Assembly: GCA_930367205.1 (NCBI GenBank)
Contig: OV884011.1
Span: 43,103,754 to 43,167,753 of the forward strand
Source of the DNA: Acanthosoma haemorrhoidale
Taxonomy: Eukaryota > Arthropoda > Insecta > Hemiptera > Acanthosomatidae
Direction: 5' to 3'
Length of the DNA: 64,000 bases
Shown: in pieces, positions 11,010-22,300 of the stretch
Position numbering within the stretch: position 1 is the first letter of the stretch
Layout of the letters: each line of letters begins with the position of its first letter
Translations under genes and position numbers: made by a program
Notes under the pieces: model-generated
The model's input: only the letters and a program-made list of their open reading frames with translations
The model's database searches: none
Told to the model about the DNA's origin: nothing

Positions 11010-11465
11010 CACTGGGTGAGGGACGCCGTTCACTGGGTCACTTCGGGGCAGCAACATCCGCCAGGGAGAACTGTGATGTTTTAATCTAGAGCATCGTCGA
11101 TATTACTTCATCTAAATCTGGCTCAAACGTAAACGAAGATGATTGCCAATCTTTAACGTTTTCCACACTGCTCCAGCATCGGACGAAGTACTTGAATGTG
11201 GGATAGGTGTTAAAGTTGAGTTGAAGGATACTTCTGTATATATTGTACTTATGCGTCTTCCCTGGGTTGTTATCATCTCGTGTTTTCTTAAGTCTTCTTC
11301 TAATATACCGTTGCAGGGGACCTTTTTAGGTTGTCTCTGAAGGAGAAAATAAAGGAAATGCACACCCCTGAAGAAGAAGCTAAGGAAGATCCCATGTGCG
11401 TCTCTAAACCTATACTATATCCTGGCACTTGTAATTCATTATTATAAATGGTGGATAGTACTTAC

Positions 11466-11606
11466 GACTCCTTGGTTGGTAGACAGCGGACGGGTTCGAG
11501 GCTGGATGCTGTGGAGACTGCTGGTAGTATGGGGATAAGAAGTGAGCTGGAGGGTACATCGGGGCGGACATACTGCCGTTTTCAGGGCTCCTCCTACAGG
11601 AACCAC
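11466..11606 (-). CDS. Eip74EF: E74 exon: Ser/Pro/Tyr-rich linker
   Basis: 141-nt exon, phase 1 to phase 1. It encodes GGSCRRSPENGSMSAP, then a PYYQQSPQHPASNPSAV stretch ending YQPRS, and closes at a GTAAGT donor. A closer acceptor (TGTAG at 11594) would break the frame with both neighbours; GACTAG at 11608-11607 restores it, which is why I chose 11606 as the start. A symmetric phase means it could be skipped without a frameshift. The composition suggests a disordered activation or linker region. Confidence 0.88.
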
Positions 11607-12562
11607 CTAGTCAAAACAAACACAGGCATCAGATACAATTACTAAACACTACAGATCCCTTCACCAGAGTAAAGCACTTTCAATACTACACATGTAAAAC
11701 TGATACGTAACAAAAATATAAAAGTAAGTACACTATTGAATGAATAAAAGATAATAAACGATAGGTACTTGAAGAATAGAAGAAGTATAATTGTTACTTA
11801 CCGGTTTTACATATACATGCTACCAATTCGGAGGCATTAAATAAATAGTGGTACCAATAACAACCAGTAACGTACTCGCTTTGAGTACTCGCGTGGCATA
11901 ACGCTGAAAAAACTACGAGTCCATAACTCATGAATAAGAAAAAAAACCAATATGAATTTAAAGAATATTTGAGAGTTAATGAGCTTATTTGTGTTTAAAA
12001 AGGGCTAAGCGTAATTTTGGCATTGTATGTTAATAACTTTCTTCAGGTTAATTTCACCTTGACTATGTTAAGTCTTATAACAGATTAAACAAAAACATAT
12101 ACTTTCACAATTATTTTCAGTAATTAAAACAGAGTCGGTGCAAAAGAGCCATATAAATTACACCATGTCAGAAACATTGCATGTTTGTTGATTTTTTTTA
12201 TGAATTTTTGTCTGATTCATTTTAGGTCACAAGATACATAAAGCTATTAAGTTATCATTAAATTAACAACTTTTATGGAAGATATTAGTGTAGGAGCACT
12301 ACAAAAAAACTTCGAACGACAACCGTGTCAACAAGCTAGGAGGATAGGTATAATTTTTGTGGCTCTTTTGCGGCAATATCTTCTCTGTGGAAAAAAAAAA
12401 AAAAGTCCAATTGTATTGTAGAGAATTATGTCCAATTTCTTTGACAGCCAAAATCACCAATACGTTTAAAGGTTAATGTTAATTTTAGTGATGATAACAA
12501 AGGTTTGATGTTTTTATTCTAATTGATCTAATAAGGCGAATTAATCAAAAGATCATCCTCAC

Positions 12563-12697
12563 CTGTGGTGGTCTGTTGTTGATAATATGAGTGTGGTGGT
12601 TGGAGCCTGGCACGCAGCTCGTCGTTACTTGCGTGCCCCGAGCTGGAACTGTCCACGTCGGATACTCCAGAATCCGCTGGGCTAGGAGGAAGGGAAC
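12563..12697 (-). CDS. Eip74EF: E74 first shared exon, with conserved PPSPADSG motif
   Basis: 135-nt exon, phase 1 to phase 1, between TTCTCAG and a GTGAGG donor. It encodes SLPPSPADSGVSDVDSSSSG, a motif I know from Drosophila E74 just upstream of the common region, then HASNDELRARLQ and a QQQTTT end. This is the point where alternative 5' exons join the common C-terminus: the candidates ending at 13535, 35217 and 49069 all finish in the phase this exon needs. Introns on either side are 956 nt and 837 nt. Confidence 0.93.
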
Positions 12698-12870
12698 CTG
12701 AGAACATTGAATAAATACATGGATAAATGTCACAAACAATAGAATAATAACTATTATATATTAAAGGAGAACTAATAATATTTAGCGTAGTAAATGGCGC
12801 CATCTCCAAAATCAAACCAATGGGTTCTAAAACTTTTACATGAATTATAAACTGTATTGTACTAACGAAA

Positions 12871-12896
12871 TATACATATATATATATATATATATA
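12871..12896. repeat. (TA)n microsatellite in an E74 intron
   Basis: TA dinucleotide run in the 837-nt intron between exons 12563-12697 and 13535-13874. Confidence 0.9.
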
Positions 12897-13534
12897 AACG
12901 AACCAAATGGCGTAAAAAATGTAGAAAATACTATGGAATGTTGGTCTGAATTTAAACATGTGAAGTACTTTTGCCAATCCATTCTTCATTTTATGTGTTA
13001 AACCATTTCGGTCACTGAAAAATCACCTTTTATACAAATAAAAAATAGCATAGATAGATATAATTCGACACAAAAATTGCTATGTAACGATCCTATAGAA
13101 TATCCATGAATATTATTACCTTACTTAATGCGCTACTAATCATGGCGAAATACAGAACTCTTAAAAACCACATCAACTGGGAATAAAGAAAGCTTTAAAA
13201 TCAGAGAGAAGCAAGTCAATTAATAGATCTTTACATTTTCCACTAAAGCCCACCATTTAGACATCACTACCAAAAACATCACTACAAAAGTCAATATCTC
13301 TTATGAACGTGCTGGCAGGTTTTGGAGCAATGTTTCACCTAGATAAATGATTTTTTTTTTTCCACGGAAGTTACAATTGTTGACCTAACGGTAATCTATG
13401 ATTTGGGAGTTTCAACAAGCTGTTATCGACTGCATTCCCTTGCAATTATAGTTATAATTTTGAAGTGCTTTTAAATTCCCACTTAACCCCGTTCGATCCT
13501 CAACAGAGTTTGTGATGATAAAACGTCATCTAAC

Positions 13535-13874
13535 CTAGTTTTTGATCTGCAATTGCACTTAAGTACCGTTTCCCTCCTTGACTTATGTTCTGTTGCTGTT
13601 GAAAAAGAACGGGTGGGATCTCGATGCCTTGAGAGGGGTCGGACATATTAAAATTCTGGTCATAACATCTCCTCTCCTCGGACAGTTCCCAGATCGTAAA
13701 GTGGTCTAATGAGTGACCGTTGGAGGGATTATGGTACTGACCAAAACAAACAGCGGACAAAGGAGGGACAACAAAGGTCCCTTTGTAAGGGCCTACCTGC
13801 TCAACCTCGGACCCGGATGACTTCATATTAATCCGTCCCGACTCCCCATTGTACTCCAACCCTTCAATGTCCAT
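13535..13874 (-). CDS. Eip74EF: E74 alternative first coding exon (13.5-kb start)
   Basis: The exon opens with ATG at 13874 (context AGAGTGATGG) and encodes 113 residues beginning MDIEGLEYNGESG and ending SAIADQKL, plus the first base of the next codon. Joining this to the five shared exons gives 1161 nt, 386 residues plus stop, with no internal stop. The region is acidic then polar, with a QQQQ run; I see no named domain. The donor (CTAG then GTTAGA) is weak but is the only one in the right phase. With this start the protein is short compared with Drosophila E74A, so it is a separate isoform or a compact lineage form. Confidence 0.78.
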
Positions 13875-14030
13875 CACTCTCTCTCTCTCCCGTCTCCTTC
13901 CACTCCTGACGGAGATATTAATGACATGCGCACAGATGTCTTGTCTGTCTGTCGGCTATTCATGTACGCCCGGCGACAAATGACCAAGGATCCTTAACGT
14001 ACGCGGGACGTCCTGCGAATATATACGCGA
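13875..14030 (-). promoter_or_regulatory. Candidate 5' UTR and promoter of the 13.5-kb isoform
   Basis: A minus-strand TATATATT lies at about 14025-14018 and an initiator-like TCATTT at 13983-13978. Their spacing (about 45 bases) is longer than usual. A GA-rich stretch (GAGAGAGAG) lies just upstream of the ATG, as in GAGA-factor promoters. No upstream acceptor is obvious, which favours a true first exon. Confidence 0.35.
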
Positions 14031-17000
14031 TGGTGACTGGATAACTGAGCAACTTGGATTTTCTTCAGTCTCGTTTTGAATTTATAGCCAACGTCAGTCA
14101 AAGGACACTAACATCAATATTGCAAAGAAGTTGGTTTTATTTCAGTAGGCTACATCTGTCTTGATTAACTAATGATGAAATTTAACCATTTTTTTTTTCA
14201 CGTTTACTTTCCATTATTCTATCATTGCCAAAAATCTATGCAGCACAATCCGAGTTATTTTTCTAAAATGTATATATTATCTATTGGCTCATTTTTACGG
14301 CCCCTGGCATAAAACATATAGCATAGGTAAATAAACGTACATGCCTCTCCCCCCGCCTCTGCAGCAGACAAGGCGAGAGGTAAGGAGGGCTGGGGGTCAG
14401 CGTGCCGGACTCCTGAAAGTAAAACCCACCACCGTAGCAACTGGTTTCAGCGGACTTCTTGCGTAACCACTGCTCGTTCGCTCTTCTTCTCTAGCGGGAT
14501 GGGGCCTTTTTATCTGTCGGCCTGTTTCGCTGTCTTTCTAAAGATATCCATATCTACAGGTGGCTGAGAATGACCGATCAATCAGTCGTATTTTAGAAAA
14601 TAGGTCATAGAGTCAAAAAATGATTGAACGAACATTTTTGTCAAAACTAGAAACGAGGAAGGAAGAGAGACGGTCCACTATCAAGGAAGTCTCTAATCTG
14701 ATGTCATGTCTCACACGTACGTTCCACGTACGTCAGTCGTTTAAAAATATTTATTACTAGCTGCGTCGTTGATTGAGACATATTCACCGTTCATATTTTT
14801 TTTTTACATGAACTATAAAGATAATCGAGAGAACAATACCTGGTATTTTTGTGCAAATATATATTTAATATTATTTTCCAAGGTACATATTTTATAATTG
14901 CACTATGGGTTGTTCATCAAGCTTTAGACTCAACAATTCATTTATTGACAAAATAACATTAAACAGTCAACGATTTGCCAAACAAGGTGTTTCAAAGTAC
15001 AGTAATTTCATTTGGGTTTAGCAGCTAACTCTTAATGTCCTTTGATTGCACGTAGCATAATTGTTTAAATTTAAACCAAAAATAAATTTTATTTCTATCC
15101 CTAGTGTTTTGAGCTCTATATTTACTGTATAGGCACTATATTGTATACCTTTCATTTATAAGGTTTATTTCATGCTGTGAGATTTTATACTGCTTTAGCC
15201 TAAATAAGTAATAATTGACCATCACTTTTTTTGCAACGTTAAACAACGTTCAACTAATGCACTGGTGAGCTTCACATAAGCGGGAATATATATAAAAAAC
15301 AATATATATATACACAAAGCTTGTGTGTTTGAAAATATAACACAAAGTAAAAACTTACTAAATACTAAACTGAACAGGCAAACCGCTGAATGTTTAACGA
15401 TATTTTGTCTATAAACGCATGACGTAGAAAAACTATTAAACCCAAACCGGAACGTATTAAATATGACACTTCTATTGTTGATTCTACAAGCTTTATCTTT
15501 TAAAAGATATCTTTGAAATTCATTCCAATCACTTTGATTTAACCGAAGTCTAATAATCATATTCCAAGCTATTTTTAAAGAATTTAGATAGAAAGAATTA
15601 TTTTTACAGACGGACCGAGGATTGGTCCATATATGTTTGAAAGTAGAGCCGAGCACGAAGGGAGAGTTCAATTAACGGGTTTCTTCTTAACAGTAAACGT
15701 TGAGTCTGTTGGAATGACCCTGATTCTAACCCCGAAGCAGACAGTTGGAAGTGGGTGGCTCGCGATGACCTGTGCCCCGGGTAGGAAGGGATGGGAATAA
15801 TAAATGAGTTTAAATGGCCAACAGAGAGAGAGAGAGAGGGTCGTGCCGGGCAATGCATAGTAGAGGATTATTGATAAGGCGATGTTACCTGTTACCTGTT
15901 ACCGTTAGGTAATGTATGTAGATGGTATGAGAGTGGACAGTAAGAACAGGTAAGGTAAGCAGGATTAATGGGCAGGTCTGCAGCGGGAACGTTGCTGACC
16001 AGTGTCCACCCCAGGATCACCTCTGACCTCGAGAAGGCCAACCCTTTTCTCTACACCCTAGGCTCCTCCAACCGACTATGGTTGTCTTCAGAACGATTTC
16101 CTATCTCTCTGTAAGGCACAATAGTTCGTTATTGTTCAACTAACGGAAATTTAAAGTCAGTACAAAGGCTACGAGTACAATAATACTCGTATGTACAGGT
16201 TAGAGACCTAGAACGCACAATGGGCACAAAAGAACTATTAAATATTGTAGTTGTAGTCCAGCTATTCTTACATGGAACACCACGATTTTGTCAATTCTAT
16301 CAGATCTGACAGTATAGGTCACAACGAATTTAAATCAACTGGGATGAAAATGAGAAGATAGGTTAAAAATTGTGGTGATAGAGCACTATGAAGAGGGAGT
16401 GAATTTTTCAATTTCAGACAACTTTTACTAAAAACCTTTTTCATCAACTGTGATATACATTCAGTTCTGGGTCATTTTATATGAAATCCTCTGAAGGCAA
16501 AGTTGATACCTTAAGTACTAATAATTAACAGCTAAGAAAAAGATTGGCACAAATACCCAAGACATCCCCCATTATAGTCGGCTTTCTCCGAACTTAGCTA
16601 CCATGCCTTGAGTGACCACGACCTTCCCAGTAAAAAGTCTCTTTGGATAAAATCTCGCAAAGGGTGTAGGGTTAATTTTGAAAATTAGTTCACCAATGTT
16701 AACGGATTATTAGAAATATTTTAAATGAGAAATGTTTATTGTTGCATTAGTCTCACCATTATTTATAATTATTCTCGATCTTGTCAGTAATTTTTTCAAT
16801 GGGTGTTGATTATTATTAATTGTATGTAATAGTGAGACTATAATATGAGAAGACTATAATATACTATAAATGTCTCATTTGATACCTCAAGATTTCTTCT
16901 TGCTTATTGTTTATTTTCCCATTGTTTTTTCTCTCAATGTTGGACCAAATAAATAAAAATATTAATTATTATAAGTTAAATAGGATACATATTTGAAAAA

Positions 17001-18806
17001 TTATAAGTCTGGATTTTCGGCAAATTTTGATTCTGAACAATTTTTATCGGGGTTCTTCCTGGTCTCCTTAGTACTTGAAAAAAAAAAAGCTGGAAGCTCG
17101 GCGCGAGGGCGGGCCACAAAGCCCCGACTCACCCAGCCACCCCCTACCCTAAGAATTGCGACCGGTCTTAACGTACTTTCCGGCTTCCGTGTTGGGCTAA
17201 TCTCATCGAGGGTGCACAAGAACTGCAATACAGGTTGCAAGCGCCATAATTCATCGCAACTTTTTGTTGACGAGATGCAAGCAACAGTGTACCGGTATAA
17301 AACGGAATCTTGCAGTGCGGACAAAGGGCTACATATTAAACAACAGTTGCATGGATGCAGGCGTCACTTTATAACACCTGTTCCCTTCAGTTGCAATGGA
17401 GCCTTCAATCGTTTACATGACATAAGTACATACCCTTCCGTTTTATCGGCTAAAAAAAGACCATTGATTGTTTTATATTTTTAAGTTCCTTAGAAGGCTG
17501 ACCACTGCCCAGATATAAAGAACAAAAATGATATTTAATGATATGTGAGATTTATGGAAATTGTTGGCGATTACAAAGGGAAGGGTGCGACAAGAGAGGG
17601 GCTGGGGGCAGCGAATGCGCCAATAATATATAATGGATGGACAGTGGACATCGGAGGTGAGCTAGCCGGTCCTGGGAACTGCCGGCCAGTGTCCACGAGG
17701 TCACGACCTTCCGTAGGGTTCATCTCCGTTTAATCGGCGGCGGAAAAGGGTCGGACAACGGAATAAAAATATGAGGGGTGGGTCGCGTCTTCGAGAGTAG
17801 TCCGGACGAGCAACTCTTTTACCCAACGGACTTTCCACTGTAGGGAGTACGGGCATTGACCGTTGGTCATTCGTCCTTACCGGAGGAAAAGTTATTTAAA
17901 AAATTAAAAAAACAAAAACAAACTCTAAACCTAAAATACCCATGATAAGACTATTTTCTGCAAATGATCGACTAAAGCAACTTAACGAGTACTTTAATAT
18001 TGAACCTCATTACTCAGGTGTATTTCAATTAAACCGTTTTACTTAGAACCCAATTAACTAATTAATGCATATTGAAATTTATTAACGCCGGTTGGGAAAA
18101 TGTTCTGTTCAATTTCCTTGATTGGAGAATTATAATTCCAACTCAGTTGATGATTGTAAGTACGAGTCAAAACTCATCATTTTCAAAATAGTTTAAATAA
18201 ATTTCACTACCGAAATTTAAAACATGGCTGTTAGACCTCTCTTTGCAGTTTCCCGAAAAACTTCTATATCAAGAGTCGAACAAATGTATTTGAAGACAAC
18301 CATAATGCAATTCGGATTTAAAACAAAGACATTTCTTGTAACTGTTAAAAGGGCTCGTGAAAGTTATTAATTAAACAAAGACATCTGTCCCGCCCGACAT
18401 GGTAACAAATGCAGGCAATTAGTTAACCCTAAACGTTGCCTAGTTTTACGAAAACTTACCCTTTCCCCTATTGAGCATGTCAATGCCTTGACAACAATCA
18501 TTAACCAAGAAAGGGTTAGTGGGTTGGGAGGAAACGTTAATTTTGAATGTGGACAAGGCACCTGGAAAATTTCTCTCAATGGTCTTTCTGACCATTGATT
18601 TCAAAAGAGTGCTTAAGTTTTAGTCAGAGAGTGCGTAACTAAATATTAGCCACGTTATACAGGCTCTGCGAAAGGGTTACTTTCCCGTCCGAGCTTATCG
18701 CCAAACCCGATGGGTGAGGCTCTACTTTATCGTTTTTCGTCTGCCTAACCTACGATAACGATCTCAAATTTTAAAGTATTTCGTTTCACTATTTCCTACC
18801 GATTTC
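14031..18806 (-). other. Non-coding DNA, probably intron for longer E74 isoforms
   Basis: No convincing exon. Overlapping ORFs at 16993-17484 (plus) and 17001-17324 (minus) are open on both strands over a GC-richer island and have no recognisable domain. A GA microsatellite (15822-15840) and a GC-richer block at about 17560-17800 are present. A 15-nt segment at 14365-14379 has ideal plus-strand splice sites on both sides. Confidence 0.6.
15822..15840. repeat. (GA)n tract
   Basis: Run of AG dinucleotides in non-coding DNA; a potential GAGA-factor site. Confidence 0.85.
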
Positions 18807-19327
18807 AAAATGTAATATACATTTAGGATACATAGAGCAAGTACTCCTGGTAAAAAATGTAATATACATTTAGGATGCATAGAGCAAGTACTCCTGTAAA
18901 AAATGTAATATACATTTAGGATACATAGAGCAATTACTCCTGTAAAAAATGTAATATACATTTAGGATACATAGAGCAAGTACTCCTGGTAAAAAATGTA
19001 ATATACATTTAGGATGCATAGAGCAAGTACTCCTGTAAAAAATGTAATATACATTTAGGATACATAGAGCAAGTACTCCTGGTAAAAAATGTAATATACA
19101 TTTAGGATGCATAGAGCAAGTACTCCTGGTAAAAAATGTAATATACATTTAGGATGCATAGAGCAATTACTCCTGTAAAAAATGTAATATACATTTAGGA
19201 TACATAGAGCAAGTACACCTGGTAAAAAATGAAATATACATTTAGGATACATAGAGCAAGTACACCTGGTAAAAAATGAAATATACATTTAGGATTCATA
19301 GAGCAAGTACTCCAGGTAAAAAATGTA
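18807..19327. repeat. Minisatellite, about 11 units of 45-47 bp
   Basis: Head-to-tail units begin AAAAAATGTAATATACATTT and continue GGATACATAGAGCAAGTACT then CCTGGT or CCTGT. Variants form partial higher-order patterns: units 1-2 (ATA with GGT, then ATG with GT) recur as units 4-5. Units 3 and 8 carry CAATTACT, and units 9-10 carry CACC. Each unit holds a near-palindrome ATGTAATATACAT. Length polymorphism between individuals is likely. The ORFs predicted here simply translate the repeat. Confidence 0.97.
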
Positions 19328-22300
19328 TTACGAGAATAGACCGAGAAATACTCCCGGCGTCAACTAGGCCACACGGAGAGGATGAAAAATTTCCGTTTAA
19401 AACGTATCAAATCAATTACGTATTTGCGGCGTGACGAAGCAGACATTTTACCCTGGAGTCGTATTGAAATAACACGCTTGATACTTACTTCGGATTTGTA
19501 ATATCTAGGTTAATTTATAATGATTAACGGTCAAAGAGTGGAAATTAGTGACAGGATTCCAGCCTAAGACTTTCCGATTACTGTTCAGCCACTCTCTACA
19601 GCTGAACCGTATTGACAAGCAACTTTACCTATACAAAAGGATGAAAGAACAATGATTAAAGTTTTGTACATTTTTTTTTTTTTAAGGCAGCTAGTTAATG
19701 GATAAATGAATTATCCCGGGTGACGAGGACGAAGGGTCGGGCATCTTTTGTGTAGACCGGTTATGAAAAGGGCAGATTTCAGCCCAAAAAGGGTTAGGCC
19801 TTTAAAGGCCAGGTGTCATAAGGCACCTTGCTGAGCAGATGTTACATCAGATCCCCAGGATTCTGGAAACTAGTGACTTAGGGCGCGCCATCAGCACCTG
19901 CTCCTCACAGGTTCATCCCAGAGCCTTCCACGCTCTCTCCTCCAGTGGACTACTTTTCATTTGACAAAGGAGACAGTTTGTCACTACCACCATTAATTCT
20001 GCCCCCTCGACCTCCTAATATTAGGTACGGCGGGGGCTCGGAGGATCGGGTTGCCCAGAACAACTGCCCTTCACCGGCACACTTACCCCGACGGTGTTTG
20101 CGCAAGAGCCACAGCCCACGCAAGGGTTACAGATGCTGTTTGCGATAGTCACACATCTGTAGCTCCCGCAGATGCGGCAGATGGGATTTGAGGCAATATG
20201 CCGCAACCCTTTGACAGATGCGCCCTTTGTAAAGCACCACATGCGCAGGGCCGTTTCCAGAAATCTGGCAAAACCCTTCCACACCCCTAATCTACTAGCG
20301 ACCCTCCTAATTATTGCCGTGGGTAGCTTTTATATTTTACTGCGTTTTTTTATTCTCTTCCTTTTTGACTGAGATCCCCTCCCCTATTTACTCGTGTCGA
20401 TTTCATTGTTGTGACCTCAGCTTGACACTATTCCTATCCCCCATGGGTTTTTTTTGTGGTGAACTCTTGATTTCTGTTATTGGCTATACATAAAAAGAGG
20501 CAATATTTTACATTTTTGTATAGGAAACTTCCCTTTTGACCTATCCCCTACATCGATTTTGCTGGTATATTCCATTTTTAACGGAACTTAGTTCCAGTTG
20601 TTACAAATATTATAGATTTAGAATGAGACCTGCTAGTCTACGATGTATATATAATAAATACTCATTTTATCAATTTATAATTGGATTTTGCTGAGCTCGA
20701 AGGAAAAGGATCTACATTAGTACCATATGTTATAGATCCTTAATAATGTGCCTGCTTTTATATCAGGTAACTGATCCTCAGATCAAACAATATTGAAAAG
20801 TCTTTTACGAGTAACACATTTTTATTATCCTTTTATTTATATGTTTTATATTATTTATATTTGTATATGTGTTTAAACAGTAACGGACCTGTGGTAGATG
20901 CACTGTAGGATGCAAGTAGAGCCGCATGGTGCTGGCTTAAGATCCCGTGGAGTAGAGCCTTGTGTTCCTGGGGTTCTCTCTTCACATAGACCTGGGGAGT
21001 AGGCCCAGCTGTATCAACTGTAAGCAGAAGTGAACCACACAGTTATCTATCTGTCTCATGATCACACATATATACAGCATATTTATCACATACATACATA
21101 CATACACAGCATAGCGATTACATATTCAGAATGTAACTTTATACACTGACGCAAAACCTGAGGTAACGAAAAAAAAAAATGGACATTACATATTATTGTA
21201 ATATATAATAATTGCAACTACAATGCAAAATCATCACGCGCCTATGTAAAACACGGGCGGAGTTAAACTTGCGAAATTTCAGTTTAAAAAGACAAATCAC
21301 AGATTACATGTTATTAATCTGATAACATATACTTAAGATTAACTTGGCTTTTAATGATACTTTATGGAGTTGGCCGAAGAGCAGGCCTACAATGACCAGA
21401 ACACGCAGGAGAAAACCTAGTGATTTCTAGTTTTGAAAAAAAACTTTGTCACTAATTACTGGTATGCACGTTATACTCTAGCATGTATGAGCATAAGTTC
21501 AATAATACAATATGGGGAGTAAAAGAATGGATTTTTTTATTTCGTAAATAAGTGTAAGTATAATCGGGCGATGAGCCATTCATTTTTTTTTTCCAAGAGT
21601 TTCATTTTTACGCCCATAAAAAAGGATTTGTTCAATAATACAGCCAGGAAGGGGGACATCCGGCTAATATCCTTGTTAAAGGTAAATGGGGCGAGAGGTT
21701 TGGATTTTATATAAAAAAAAAATCAAAAAACCAACGATACCATAAAGAGGGCAGACCATGTGCCAGACCTAGGGGGGGGGACTCCAAAAAGGGTGAATAT
21801 CACCTAGGAATACAGAGGGGGAACTAGAAGGAGTGGGGTAGGAGAACGGAGAAAAAAATTTGGGATGAATCCTTCAAAGATGAATCTCTGTCATTTCCCT
21901 CATCCAATGAAAGGTTGCCGTTTTTTTTAGCAGTTCTGCTGGCGAAGGTGAATGAGGGTAGCAGCCAGCACCCCGTGAAAAAAAAAGGTTCTGTATAAAA
22001 AACCCAGCGATACCGTAAAAAATGATGTTATAAGTTAAATTAAATTGGAAAATTATGCGCCTAAATCTAAAGATACACTTGCCTTGGAATTTACTTTAAA
22101 TATTTCTACTAAAGGTATTTTACTCTTCTTGATACTTTTTTAAAGGCGGTCAGACAAAAGACAGTAAAAGGAGGTTGCCTCAACCAGGAGCGGAAGTCAG
22201 CCCGTGTGTAATTTAAGTGCGGCTATGCAATTAGGAACGGGCACCGATGACGCAAGGATTGGCTGCTCCAAAACGCCGTAAACTGGAACAAGCCATGCTA

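Larger units (their letters stand above)
6060..11465 (-). other. E74 intron (5.4 kb) with GC-richer candidate regulatory blocks
   Basis: No coding exon is convincing here. GC-richer islands at about 7310-7460, 8090-8310, 9130-9300 and 10880-11080 stand out from AT-rich DNA. They contain ETS, YY1/Pho-like and NRF1-like (GGCATGCGCGC near 9245) motifs. The short ORFs in these islands are open on both strands and look like composition effects. Confidence 0.7.

Noticed and set aside
11594..11594. TGTAG acceptor for the E74 exon at 11466
   Set aside because: It would enter in the wrong phase for the 12563 donor; the acceptor at 11608-11607 restores the frame through to the ETS domain.
15222..15671. 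149-codon minus-strand ORF
   Set aside because: Composition of AT-rich DNA (F, I, L, N, K-rich), no domain; does not fit E74 phase.
16993..17484. 163-codon plus-strand ORF overlapping a 107-codon minus-strand ORF
   Set aside because: Both strands are open over a GC-rich island; no domain, no splice context and low-complexity ends.
18764..19288. Three overlapping minus-strand ORFs with repeated CILHFLPGVLALCIL-type peptides
   Set aside because: They translate the minisatellite; the reading frame shifts wherever unit length changes from 45 to 47.
19945..20148. Joining the 20-kb cysteine-rich ORF to E74 as a fourth N-terminus
   Set aside because: Its donor leaves phase 0 in the cysteine frame, and the phase-1 frame has a stop 14 codons before the donor and no ATG.
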